In this document: piece by piece, positions 25,559 to 34,572 of the stretch
Numbering within the stretch: position 1 is the stretch's first letter
How the letters are laid out: every line of letters begins with the position of its first letter
NCBI GenBank assembly: GCA_020638995.1
Contig: JACKHM010000001.1
Location: 2,604,001-2,668,000, forward strand
Reading direction: 5' to 3'
Origin: Planctomycetaceae bacterium
GTDB taxonomy: Bacteria; Planctomycetota; Planctomycetia; Pirellulales; Pirellulaceae
Length of the DNA stretch: 64,000 bases
Translations under genes and position numbers: made by a program
The notes under the pieces: model-generated
What the model saw: the letters and a program-made list of their open reading frames with translations, nothing else
Database searches by the model: none
Told to the model about the DNA's origin: nothing

Positions 25559-26618
25559 TTGCGAAGCCCGTTCCAAGTCGTTTTCGCTGATAGATTCCGC
25601 GTGAGACCCGTTCAACCCAATCGCCGTTCTCTACGTACCATTGTACTGTTGAGCGAAGGCCTGTCTCGAACTCGTGTCGCGGTCGCCAGCCAAGCTCCAA
25701 AGCGATCTTGCGCGAATCGATGGCATACCGACGGTCGTGGCCTGGTCGATCGGAAACATGCGCGACAAGCGATGAGCAGGGGATGTGAGGAAGTCTCGGA
25801 CATATCTCATCGACGATTGAACATATAGCATTCACAATTTGGAGGTTCGTGCGTTCGCTGTTTCCGCCGATGTTGTAAACTTCTCCGACCTTGCCTTGAT
25901 CGAGCACCATTCGGAGCGCATCACAGTGGTCTTCGACGTGCAGCCAGTCACGTACATGGGCACCGTCGCCATAAACCGGCAATGGCTTACCTTCGATAGC
26001 ATTCAGGATCATCAGCGGTATCAGTTTCTCTGGGAACTGATAAGGACCGTAGTTATTCGAGCAATTGGTGATCAAGGTCGGCAGGCCGTAGGTGGCATGA
26101 TAAGCTCGAACGAAGTGATCGGCTGACGCCTTGGAAGCAGCGTATGGAGAGTTGGGAGAGTACGGCGTTGTCTCCGTGAATTTTCCGCTGGGGCCGAGCG
26201 ATCCATAGACTTCATCTGTCGACACGTGCAGGAAGCGGAAATTCGCCCGGTCCGCGTCGGGAAGGCTCTGCCAATAGTTTAGAACCGACGTCAGCAACCG
26301 AAACGTCCCAACCACATTGGTTTGAATGAATTCAGCTGGACCATCGATAGAACGATCTACATGCGACTCAGCCGCCAGATGGACGACGGATGTCACTTTG
26401 TGGTTGCTTAAGATGCGTTCGACAAGTTCCGAATCGGCAATGTCACCTGCCTGGAAGATAAAACGCGAGTTATCTGCAATTGGCTGTAACGAGTCGAGAT
26501 TACCCGCATAAGTCAGTTTGTCGAGAACGATAACCTGCGAGGCTTCTTGCCGAATCCAACTTCTAACAAAACAGCTCCCGATGAAGCCAGCTCCGCCAGT
26601 TACGAGGATCGTGCTCAA
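25551..26618 (-). CDS. rmlB: dTDP-glucose 4,6-dehydratase
   Basis: RmlB converts dTDP-glucose to dTDP-4-keto-6-deoxyglucose with tightly bound NAD. The 355-residue extended SDR has the NAD loop VTGGAGFIGS, HLAAESHVDRSI, the catalytic STDEVYGSLG and YAASKASADH (Tyr/Lys pair), NNYGPYQFPEKLIPL and VRDWLHVEDH. The start is a TTG at 26618, supported by GGGAG eight bases upstream and by the conserved MSTILVTGG that begins there. The product is the branch point used by the FdtA/FdtB-like enzymes at 33-34.6 kb. No RmlC or RmlD is in the window, so rhamnose is not evidently the end product. Confidence 0.95.
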   Translation of the reverse strand: MSTILVTGGAGFIGSCFVRSWIRQEASQVIVLDKLTYAGNLDSLQPIADNSRFIFQAGDIADSELVERILSNHKVTSVVHLAAESHVDRSIDGPAEFIQTNVVGTFRLLTSVLNYWQSLPDADRANFRFLHVSTDEVYGSLGPSGKFTETTPYSPNSPYAASKASADHFVRAYHATYGLPTLITNCSNNYGPYQFPEKLIPLMILNAIEGKPLPVYGDGAHVRDWLHVEDHCDALRMVLDQGKVGEVYNIGGNSERTNLQIVNAICSIVDEICPRLPHIPCSSLVAHVSDRPGHDRRYAIDSRKIALELGWRPRHEFETGLRSTVQWYVENGDWVERVSRGIYQRKRLGTGFANG

Positions 26619-26910
26619 TAATCTAGCTCCCGCAGATTGACGTCAAAATGGGAAATGAGCGGAACGAAGATCGGTAGCATCTTTACGACGATCCAGCATG
26701 GTTCCCAGCAAAGTGTTGTTCAAGCTGCGTAGTTCAACTCGATGGGGCGAAGGAGTGAGGAGTGAAGTCAAAATCGTACCTGAAAGTCGTGCTCGGGACA
26801 GCCCTGCCTTGCTGGGAGTCGGGCGTGGAATTACGCTAACACTGGAACATGCAAACGGTAAACTCCTCCTAGAGCGGCTCTCAAACAACGAGAGGTATTC
26901 TGCCGGCGCT

Positions 26911-28023
26911 ATGCGGCTAACACTTGTAATTCACTCGCTTCATGGTGGCGGGGCTGAAAAGACGATGGCCTTGATGGCGAGTCGTTGGGCCGAATTGGGA
27001 CACTCGGTTACGCTCATCACGCTTGACTCAGTGGGAAGCGATCGGTACCCGCTGGCCGCCGGGGTCGAGCGCGTGTGCCTGGATAAAATGGCCGTTTCTC
27101 GCTCGAAGCTGGAGGCGATGTGGCGAAACGTGACTCGCGTCAAGGCTTTGCGTCGTGCAATTCGCGCCACGTGCTGTGACCATGTGATCAGCTTCACTGA
27201 GAAAGTCAATGTCTTGGTCCTCCTTGCAAGTGCTCGACTCGAAGCTCGTGTCATAGTCTGTGAGCGAACCGATCCACGCTGTCACTCGATTGGTCGTGCG
27301 TGGTCATTGTTGCGGAGGATGACGTATCGCCTTAGCGACTCAATTGTCGTACAAACCGATCCTATCCGAGATTTCGTGTCCCAGTTTGCAGCACGTGTGC
27401 CAATCCACGTCGTACCAAATTGCGTCTGGTCCCAATCGCTGACTAACGACTTGGCAGACTGCTGCGATCGACCCAAGAGGATCATCGCGCTAGGGCGTTT
27501 GGTCGCGAGTAAGGGTTTCGACTTGTTGATCCGAGCTTTTGCCGAGATTGCCCGCGAACAAGTCGATTGGGAATTAAAGATTTTCGGCGAGGGGCCAGAG
27601 AGGTCGAAGCTTGAGTCCTTGATCGCGGAGTTACAACTCGAAAATCGCGTTCACTTGCCGGGTTGGTGTGCCGAGCCTGCAAGTGTGCTCAGCCAGGCCC
27701 AGGTGTTTGTCATGTCGTCCCTCTACGAAGGCTTTCCCAATGCCTTGCTGGAAGCGATGGCGATGGGCCTAGCTCCGATCAGCTTTGATTGTGAGAGTGG
27801 ACCACGCGAGATCATCCGCCACGAGGTGGACGGTATCTTAGTCCCGGCACAGGACGTCACCGCTCTGTCACGGGCGCTCAAAAGTCTGCTTACGAACGGC
27901 GAACAGCGCTATAGGATTGCTGCGAAGGCCTGCGAAGTCCGCGACCGTTTTAGCGAATCGAAATACTTCGAACACTGGGAACGAATTCTCGCGGCTGGCA
28001 CAAGTCGGGAGCGAGGTTTCTGA
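26911..28023 (+). CDS. GT4-family glycosyltransferase
   Basis: This 370-residue retaining glycosyltransferase opens with LTLVIHSLHGGGAEKTMALM, typical of GT4 enzymes that build surface glycans. The C-terminal half has RIIALGRLVASKGFDLLIRA, the nucleotide-sugar motif SSLYEGFPNALLEAMAMG, and SGPREIIRHEVDGILV. I start at the ATG at 26911 because the conserved N terminus begins there; the upstream open frame back to 26698 has no family similarity, although the nearest GAGAGG is 15 bases off. It is two bases from asnB, so both are co-transcribed. The 290 bases upstream separate it from divergent rmlB and probably hold both promoters; no clear pair of boxes stands out. Confidence 0.88.
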   Translation: MRLTLVIHSLHGGGAEKTMALMASRWAELGHSVTLITLDSVGSDRYPLAAGVERVCLDKMAVSRSKLEAMWRNVTRVKALRRAIRATCCDHVISFTEKVNVLVLLASARLEARVIVCERTDPRCHSIGRAWSLLRRMTYRLSDSIVVQTDPIRDFVSQFAARVPIHVVPNCVWSQSLTNDLADCCDRPKRIIALGRLVASKGFDLLIRAFAEIAREQVDWELKIFGEGPERSKLESLIAELQLENRVHLPGWCAEPASVLSQAQVFVMSSLYEGFPNALLEAMAMGLAPISFDCESGPREIIRHEVDGILVPAQDVTALSRALKSLLTNGEQRYRIAAKACEVRDRFSESKYFEHWERILAAGTSRERGF

Positions 28024-28025
28024 AC

Positions 28026-29936
28026 GTGTGTGGCATCGCAGGACTACTCGATCTGTCTCAATCGCGTGATCCAGCCGCGCTGGAACACATCGTGTACCAA
28101 ATGACGGCGACGCTGCACCATCGTGGACCTGACGATATGGGAACGTGGGTCGACAGCGAATGTGGAATTGCGTTGGGGCACAAGCGACTTTCCATCGTCG
28201 ATCTTTCACCGATGGGGCATCAACCGATGCAATCCGCCAGCGGTCGATATTGCATTTCGTACAACGGCGAAGTGTACAATCACCGCGAGTTGCGGCGCGA
28301 TCTCGAACAGGAGGGCGTCCATTTTCATGGACAATCTGATACGGAGGTGCTCGTCGAAGCAATCGATTGTTGGGGACTGTCCGAGACATTGCGGCGATCA
28401 AACGGCATGTTCGCGATCGCGGTGTGGGATACACAGCGGCGCTGCTTGACGCTCGCACGTGATCGCGTCGGCATTAAACCGCTGTATTACGGTTGGAGCG
28501 GAAACGACTTTCTGTTCGGGTCCGAGTTAAAGGCATTACGCGCTCATCCAACCTTTCAAAACGAGATCGATCGTGGGTCGGTCGCACTACTATTGCAGTA
28601 CTGCTACATCCCCGCACCTTATTCGATTTACCGTGGAGTAAGCAAACTTCCGCCTGGAACGCGACTCGACATCAATATCGAGACAGAACCTGGCGCGGCA
28701 ACTCCAGTAGCTTTTTGGGAAATGGATGAAGTGGTGAGGCGCGGGCGTGACGAATCCTTTCGTGGCTCGCATGACGAGGCAACCAATGCGCTCGAGCAAC
28801 TACTCCGCGACTCAGTTCGCTTGCAGATGCAGGCGGACGTCCCCTTGGGCGCATTCCTGTCGGGCGGTATCGACTCGTCTTTGATCGTCGCGCTCATGCA
28901 ATCGCAGAGCTCGCAGCGCGTTAGAACTTTTTCGATTGGATTTCACGAGCAGCAATACAACGAAGCCCACTACGCAAGCGCTGTCGCGAAACATTTGGGG
29001 ACCGAGCATACCGAATGCTATGTGACGCCGCAGGAAGCACGCGATGTGATCCCGCTTCTACCCCAGATTTATGACGAACCTTTTGCGGACTCGTCTCAGA
29101 TACCAACTTACCTCGTATCGAAGATTACTCGCCGCGACGTAACTGTTAGCTTGTCGGGCGACGGAGGCGATGAACTTTTTGGCGGTTACAATCGCTACGC
29201 CCACACCGCAAACATCTGGAGAAAAGTATCGTGGTTGCCTCGATCGGTGCGATCGGCTGCTGCTTCGCTGCTACAGTGTGCCGTACCTTGGCGCGGCGAG
29301 GGTGCGCGCCGTCTGTTGCGCACTCCCCATCGGCAAGCACTATACGCGTGGCTAAACACGCACTGGAAGGCCCCAGAGCAAGTCGTACTCGGCGCGAGCG
29401 TCCCGACGCTTGCATTTGGAGAATACAATCGTTGGGGCACGCGATCCGAATTCGTCGAACAGATGATGCATCTTGATTCGATCACCTACCTGCCGGACGA
29501 CATTCTCACGAAAGTAGATCGAGCGAGTATGGCGATTGGTCTGGAAGCACGTGTTCCCTTGCTGGATCATCGCGTTGTGGAATTTGCGTGGTCCTTGCCC
29601 CTGGCGATAAAAGTTCATCGCGGGCAAGCGAAGTATCCTCTGCGCCAAGTGCTTCGACGGTATGTTCCGGAAGAATTGTACGAACGACCAAAAGTCGGCT
29701 TCGGTGTCCCAATCAACGAATGGCTTCGCGGACCGCTACGCGAGTGGGCGGAAGAGCTGCTTTCCGAGGAACGACTCAAACGAGAGGGTTTCTTTGAAGT
29801 CACGCAAATCCGCCAGCGTTGGCAGGAACACGTCGCCGGGACGAGCGAATGGCACTACTGGCTGTGGGATGTCTTGATGTTTCAAGCCTGGCTACAGGAA
29901 GATCGTTCCTCGACCTGGGAGCGAGCGCAGGGTTAG
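28026..29936 (+). CDS. asnB: asparagine synthase, glutamine-hydrolysing (AsnB type)
   Basis: This 636-residue class II glutamine amidotransferase begins, from a GTG at 28026, with Met-Cys-Gly-Ile, placing the catalytic Cys at position 2 after processing. The N-terminal glutaminase has HHRGPDD, RLSIVDLS and ISYNGEVYNHRELR. The C-terminal synthetase has the pyrophosphate loop GAFLSGGIDSSLIVAL and SLSGDGGDELFGGYNRY. In polysaccharide clusters such genes often amidate uronic acids or other acidic sugars rather than make asparagine. Its place two bases after a glycosyltransferase fits that, but sequence alone cannot decide. Confidence 0.92.
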   Translation: MCGIAGLLDLSQSRDPAALEHIVYQMTATLHHRGPDDMGTWVDSECGIALGHKRLSIVDLSPMGHQPMQSASGRYCISYNGEVYNHRELRRDLEQEGVHFHGQSDTEVLVEAIDCWGLSETLRRSNGMFAIAVWDTQRRCLTLARDRVGIKPLYYGWSGNDFLFGSELKALRAHPTFQNEIDRGSVALLLQYCYIPAPYSIYRGVSKLPPGTRLDINIETEPGAATPVAFWEMDEVVRRGRDESFRGSHDEATNALEQLLRDSVRLQMQADVPLGAFLSGGIDSSLIVALMQSQSSQRVRTFSIGFHEQQYNEAHYASAVAKHLGTEHTECYVTPQEARDVIPLLPQIYDEPFADSSQIPTYLVSKITRRDVTVSLSGDGGDELFGGYNRYAHTANIWRKVSWLPRSVRSAAASLLQCAVPWRGEGARRLLRTPHRQALYAWLNTHWKAPEQVVLGASVPTLAFGEYNRWGTRSEFVEQMMHLDSITYLPDDILTKVDRASMAIGLEARVPLLDHRVVEFAWSLPLAIKVHRGQAKYPLRQVLRRYVPEELYERPKVGFGVPINEWLRGPLREWAEELLSEERLKREGFFEVTQIRQRWQEHVAGTSEWHYWLWDVLMFQAWLQEDRSSTWERAQG

Positions 29937-30002
29937 TCAAGCTGCCGCGCCGCTTATATCCTTGGATCATTCGGGATTAAAAGGCGATCCTTGCGGCTTC
30001 GC

Positions 30003-31850
30003 TCACTGCACAGCGGATAAGTCTGCGAAAAAGTGTTCGTGCTGCACCCAGCTGGGTGTGATGTCGAAACGCATCAACATCTGTGGCAATAGCGGCTGCT
30101 TGATATCTTCGATGGGTAGAACACCCAGCGGAACTAGAATAGACGCGGCATCCGGCAACGTCGCGAAGCGCGTGATGACAGCTTCCAAATGATGTCCCGC
30201 AATGTCGCCGCCAACAGCGGCCAAATCTCCGCGTTCGGATGAGTGTATTGAAATCGCTGCGCCGAGCGTGAGCGCTGACAGGTCGTCTCTGACCAGCAGG
30301 TCGTCCTTCAGTGCCGAGACGTGGGAGGACAAATCTAACCCGGCAGGAACATTTGCGTAGGTGCGCGATCGATATCGCGCGATGGCCGACGAACTGGTGG
30401 GCGAAACTCGGACGACATCAAATGCCGTCGCTTGCTTTCCCATCAGACGCGGTGTTGCGACGGTCATGATGGCCGGAGCCGACGCGAGAAGTCGAGGGGC
30501 AAGTTGACTGTCCGGACGCTCTGGAAACAGACCAACGAACGGGGCCTTACTGACGGTTGCGTCGTATAGAAGTTTGTCGAGTGTCTGATACTCGCCCGAG
30601 CGGGATCGTGCGAGACTGGCCGCCGTCCGGGCGCGCCAGCGAAGTAGCTCGCGCGTGGCAGCATCGTAGGCAGCGACTTCATCGGCAAATTCAGGTGCTT
30701 TGGATGCAAGTTGCTGAAGCGCTGCGTTCCACGTCTGAAGGGCTTCGCCATTCGCGACTTGTCGGGCCAGCGGGGCGATTGACTTCAAGTAAGCGTTATA
30801 CAACGGTACCACCTCGTCGCCAGAGACTCGCTCTGCATCCGCGCGAATCAACGCTGCGACTGATTCGACAACAGTCGAGCTGAATTGCAAATAATCGTGT
30901 TGCAATGTTTCAGAGGTTGGGTCGGGACTAATCTTCGTCGCGTTAGCTCCCGCCATTTGAAACAGCGGCTGCATGGCCCAATCCAAAGCTCGGCAATGCA
31001 AGCAAGCAACATGAACTTTCGCCCACCGCATACCGAACTTCTCAACAAGTTGTGGGCCGGTCACTTGCTCACCGTCCCAGTCCGTTGAACCGTTTGCGGC
31101 AACTTCGCCTATCGCTTGCTGCATTGCAGCGCTGAGGCTTGCGAAATCCGGAGTTTGTTCCCCCCGTGACTGGCCAAGCATTTGTGCGGCTTCTTGCGAT
31201 CGAATCCGCCGCATCGCCGCGTCGATTGCTGCACGAACGTCTGCAAACGGTTTTTCGATCTCGAGGCGTTCGGGATCAGATAAAAAGCAAACTCCAGGTT
31301 CGAGGGCGTCGAATAACCGATAGAGTTCCACTTCAGCGGCTATCCAATCTTGGTCAGCCACCATGCGCTGAAGCTTTTCTAGTATCTTCACGCGGGCGGG
31401 AGTTTGTTTCTTAATTGATAAGCGAATAGCATCAACGAAATTCTGGGAGGTGGGCGCAGAAGCGTAGGGCTTGATAACTTCGTACAACAGCGCACCTCCA
31501 AATTCGCGAACTCGAAATAAGAAGTCCGTCCCGGCCGACTCACCTTGAATCTCAAGTTGTGGTGCCATTCGATAGAGCCGCACAAACTTTAGTCTTGTTT
31601 GCCCGAGAGCCTTGCCGCTTAGCCTCGCGCCCTTGCCAGCGGCGACGGCATCGAGATAAGACTGTGTTTCCTTAATCGCGCTTGCATAGAGGGACTTGGC
31701 CGTTCCATGCAAATTGCCCCCATCGCAAATTCCGTGGGCGTCCAATGTCTCGTGTGGCGCTTGATGTTGGGGATTGGCGGTAGCCGCAGACAGCAATTGT
31801 GTCGCGAAGATCACTGCGAGATAGCTGGGCATCGTGAATTGCTTAAGCAT
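30003..31850 (-). CDS. exported protein of unknown function
   Basis: This 615-residue product starts with a probable signal peptide (MLKQFTMPSYLAVIFATQLL, cleavage near ATA-NP) and is otherwise mostly alpha-helical and rich in Ala, with long amphipathic stretches. A VHVACLHCRALDWAM patch contains a CxxC, but no CxxCH haem site. I recognise no family. A second ATG at 31832 is possible, and no ribosome site is clear for either. It lies alone between plus-strand asnB and the GT2 gene, within the polysaccharide cluster. The 217-base gap upstream holds a 9-bp inverted pair (31960-31968 with 32041-32049) and nothing else I can identify. Confidence 0.75.
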   Translation of the reverse strand: MLKQFTMPSYLAVIFATQLLSAATANPQHQAPHETLDAHGICDGGNLHGTAKSLYASAIKETQSYLDAVAAGKGARLSGKALGQTRLKFVRLYRMAPQLEIQGESAGTDFLFRVREFGGALLYEVIKPYASAPTSQNFVDAIRLSIKKQTPARVKILEKLQRMVADQDWIAAEVELYRLFDALEPGVCFLSDPERLEIEKPFADVRAAIDAAMRRIRSQEAAQMLGQSRGEQTPDFASLSAAMQQAIGEVAANGSTDWDGEQVTGPQLVEKFGMRWAKVHVACLHCRALDWAMQPLFQMAGANATKISPDPTSETLQHDYLQFSSTVVESVAALIRADAERVSGDEVVPLYNAYLKSIAPLARQVANGEALQTWNAALQQLASKAPEFADEVAAYDAATRELLRWRARTAASLARSRSGEYQTLDKLLYDATVSKAPFVGLFPERPDSQLAPRLLASAPAIMTVATPRLMGKQATAFDVVRVSPTSSSAIARYRSRTYANVPAGLDLSSHVSALKDDLLVRDDLSALTLGAAISIHSSERGDLAAVGGDIAGHHLEAVITRFATLPDAASILVPLGVLPIEDIKQPLLPQMLMRFDITPSWVQHEHFFADLSAVQ

Positions 31851-32067
31851 ATATGACCAATCAGTCTGAAAAACTCGAAAAAGTTGCGAAGCAATCGACG
31901 GGATCCTAAGTTAGGCAGTCCACGGACCTACTGCAAGCGTTACAAGTCACAAAAGCACTGACTCTCGCCAGAATTCGCTGTCTCCGATGGAAACGATTCC
32001 GCTAAGTGAATTCGTATTAGTGGAACTGAGTTTGGCCGGTGCGAGAGTCCGCTCGGGCGGCGAATAA

Positions 32068-32994
32068 CTATACCCCTAGGAGCTTACGAATTCGATCTCG
32101 ACTTGTGGTTAACAGGCGTCGGAATAGCCAATGGGGTGACGCGAGTTGGGCTGTAGTTAGTTCCGAATTCCAGATCGCGTTTGCCTCTAGTTCACGAGTG
32201 AATGCGGACTTCCAGTTCTTGAGTCCGATCGCGATATCATGACGGAACTCCGGGTATTTGGCGAGAAGCAATCCACACGCGAATGCGTGGTCAAGGTAGT
32301 TCGCCAACGCGCTCGAGTCACACTTGGAGGTAAGTTGGCCAGGTCGGCGGCGATAAGCGCCAAGCACATCTGCCAAACACACAAGACGGTGATTGTTTTT
32401 GATTAGGATTTCCGCGAATAAAAGCCAGTCAGAAGCGACCAGAATCTCTTCATAGCCGGTCTCGGGAACGCAGTTGCGTCGAACGAGCAGGGAGCACCCA
32501 CACGTAAAACAAAGATGTTGAAACAGCACGCTAACCGTGCCGTCATACTGCAGTGTCCTGTTGGCCCAGGTGCTGGATGATACTTCTCCGACATCGTCCA
32601 ATAGATGTACATCATGTGCACAAATTGCCACATCAGGGCAAAGCTCTAGTGTTTGCACTTGTTTAGCGATTTTATTGGGGTACATGAGGTCATCACCCGC
32701 AAATAACGCCAGGTACTTGCCCTTACACTGCGGCAGCAAAAAGTTGCAGTTTCGCGAGACTCCTAAATTCCTACTTTGGCGGGTAGCAATGATCTTTCCA
32801 GGGTGCGCCTTGGCAAAGTCGGCTACGATATTCCACGTGCCATCGGTCGACGCGTCATCAGAGATGACAATCTCGATGTTTTCATAACTCTGGTTTAAGC
32901 AACTGCGAATCGAAGACTCCACGAACTGTTGTTGGTTGTACGTTGGCATCAAAATGGACACGAGTGGTTGTGAAATGTCTCCGGATGCAGGCAT
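32068..32994 (-). CDS. GT2-family glycosyltransferase
   Basis: This 308-residue inverting glycosyltransferase shows the GT-A start VSILMPTYNQQQFVESSI, the substrate-binding IEIVISDDASTDGTW, and the metal motif LALFAGDDLMYPNKI. A later VASDWLLFAEILI fits the acceptor side. The ATG at 32994 has GGAG eight bases upstream. It would add one sugar to a lipid- or glycan-bound intermediate on the cytoplasmic face. It lies just downstream of the FdtB-like gene in the minus-strand operon. The sugar cannot be told. Confidence 0.9.
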   Translation of the reverse strand: MPASGDISQPLVSILMPTYNQQQFVESSIRSCLNQSYENIEIVISDDASTDGTWNIVADFAKAHPGKIIATRQSRNLGVSRNCNFLLPQCKGKYLALFAGDDLMYPNKIAKQVQTLELCPDVAICAHDVHLLDDVGEVSSSTWANRTLQYDGTVSVLFQHLCFTCGCSLLVRRNCVPETGYEEILVASDWLLFAEILIKNNHRLVCLADVLGAYRRRPGQLTSKCDSSALANYLDHAFACGLLLAKYPEFRHDIAIGLKNWKSAFTRELEANAIWNSELTTAQLASPHWLFRRLLTTSRDRIRKLLGV

Positions 32995-33013
32995 GAAGGC
33001 GACTCCGGTTGGC

Positions 33014-34135
33014 TCATTTTGGCGGTATCAAGTTTTGGACCGCTTGAATCACTTGACTCACCTGCGAATCAAGTAACATCGCGTGACACGGTAGGCTTAC
33101 ACATTCCTGCGAGTGCCGTTCTGCAGTTGGCGTCGCGCGGCTCCGCGCTGGCAGGCAAGCTGGTTGGTCGGACGGCAAGATCGGATAATGTACCATGGTT
33201 TCGATTTGAAATTCTGAGACCAATCTCTCCCGGAATCTCTCTCGGCTCGGCACCGTAACTACGAATAAATGCCATGCGGGCAACTCTCCCGGTCGTGGCG
33301 CAGGCAGTGTAAGTTCGCGCTGGCTTAACGCTTCCAAGTAATGTCCCGCGACCGCGCGGTGTCGCTCCAAGGTGTGTTCGATGGCGGCGAGTTTGGTTCT
33401 AAGAATGGCTGCTTGAAACTCGTCCAGACGTGAATTGAAACCGGTCACTTCATGATGATATTTGCTGGATGTGCCATAGTTTCGAATCTTGCGTACGAGG
33501 TCCGCAAAGTCCTGATCGTCGGTAGTGATTGCGCCTCCGTCTCCCATACACCCAAGTACTTTGGTGGGATAAAAGCTAAACGCAGCTGCATCACCCATCG
33601 CCCCCACACAAGCTCCACTGGCATCTCTGGCACCATGCGCCTGTGCACCATCCTCCAGCACAAGCAGGCCTTTCGCGGAAGCAAATTCACGAATCTCTCG
33701 CATCGGAGCAACAAGACCGTACAAATGCACCGCCATGATTGCTTTGGTTCGAGCAGACAGTGCACGTTCTGCATCTGCGAGATCAATCTGCGCCGTTGGC
33801 AGCTGGATATCGACAGGTATTGGAACTAGGCCGGCTCGCTGTACGGCAAGAAAACAAGCAAAATAGGTTTGCGCGGGTACTAGGACTTCGTCGCCAAGTT
33901 TCAGATATCCCAGTTCTTTCCACGCTTCGAGGACAATCCAGAGCGCGTCGAGTCCGCTTCCGACCCCAATGGCGAACCGCGTGCCGCAGTACGTTGCCCA
34001 TTCCGTTTCAAATGCGTGCAGTTCGTCTCCGAGCAAATAGATTCCACTCTCACGGACACGTGCTAACGCTTCGGAAATAGTGTTCTCGTAAGGCAGGTTG
34101 ATTTCGCGAAGAGGTAGGAAGGGGATCGGACCCAT
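33014..34135 (-). CDS. fdtB: FdtB/QdtB-like sugar 3-aminotransferase (DegT/DnrJ/EryC1/StrS)
   Basis: This 373-residue PLP-dependent aminotransferase has a GVGSGLDALWIVLEA phosphate site, VLEDGAQAHGA, the Schiff-base lysine in FSFYPTKVLGCMGDGG and NSRLDEFQAAILRTKL. Directly beside an FdtA-like isomerase it most likely transaminates dTDP-3-keto-6-deoxyhexose at C3, giving dTDP-Fucp3N or dTDP-Quip3N. FdtA versus QdtA (galacto- versus gluco-) decides which, and sequence inspection does not separate them. Eight bases separate it from the isomerase gene. The ATG at 34135 starts the conserved part; no strong ribosome site is seen, consistent with coupling. Confidence 0.88.
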   Translation of the reverse strand: MGPIPFLPLREINLPYENTISEALARVRESGIYLLGDELHAFETEWATYCGTRFAIGVGSGLDALWIVLEAWKELGYLKLGDEVLVPAQTYFACFLAVQRAGLVPIPVDIQLPTAQIDLADAERALSARTKAIMAVHLYGLVAPMREIREFASAKGLLVLEDGAQAHGARDASGACVGAMGDAAAFSFYPTKVLGCMGDGGAITTDDQDFADLVRKIRNYGTSSKYHHEVTGFNSRLDEFQAAILRTKLAAIEHTLERHRAVAGHYLEALSQRELTLPAPRPGELPAWHLFVVTVPSRERFRERLVSEFQIETMVHYPILPSDQPACLPARSRATPTAERHSQECVSLPCHAMLLDSQVSQVIQAVQNLIPPK

Positions 34136-34143
34136 TGGTATGG

Positions 34144-34572
34144 CTACTTGCGTCCTTGGAGGCTCTTGAACTCATGGTAATCTCGGATGTAATCGGATTC
34201 ATCGTAAAGTTCGGATGCGAGTACGAGACAAACTGAACCGGATGAAAAATTGGACAGATTGCGCCAGACCATCGGGCTGATTAGCAACCCTAGGTAAGGT
34301 CGATTAAGGTGCCATACCTGAGAGTCTGTTGCATCATCTAAAGTAACGTCAAAGCTCCCAGCGACAGGAATTAAGAGTTGGCACAGATTTCGATGTGCGT
34401 GGGCGCCGCGCGTTGCACCACCGGGTACATCGTATAGGTAGTAGGTTCGACGAATCGCGAATGGGATGTGATTTAGGGATTCAATGAAAGTCAGGCTTCC
34501 TTCGGGTGCGCGGATCCGTGGCAACTCGACAACATAACAGTTCTTCAGTGAGCCGGTCTTCAAATCAGACAT
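34144..34572 (-). CDS. fdtA: FdtA/QdtA-like dTDP-4-keto-6-deoxyhexose 3,4-ketoisomerase
   Basis: This 142-residue cupin of the WxcM-like family has a central double-stranded beta-helix with RRTYYLYDVPGGATRGAHAH (His residues proposed as catalytic base and acid), LLIPVAGSFDVTLDD and DYHEFKSL at the C terminus. FdtA and QdtA move the keto group of dTDP-4-keto-6-deoxyglucose from C4 to C3 so that the neighbouring aminotransferase can act. The start overlaps the end of the acyltransferase gene by eight bases (ATGTCTGA). The length is normal for the family. Confidence 0.92.
   Translation of the reverse strand: MSDLKTGSLKNCYVVELPRIRAPEGSLTFIESLNHIPFAIRRTYYLYDVPGGATRGAHAHRNLCQLLIPVAGSFDVTLDDATDSQVWHLNRPYLGLLISPMVWRNLSNFSSGSVCLVLASELYDESDYIRDYHEFKSLQGRK

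Noticed and set aside
26698..26910. 71-residue extension of the GT4 protein
   Set aside because: The added sequence lacks family similarity and the conserved N terminus begins at 26911.
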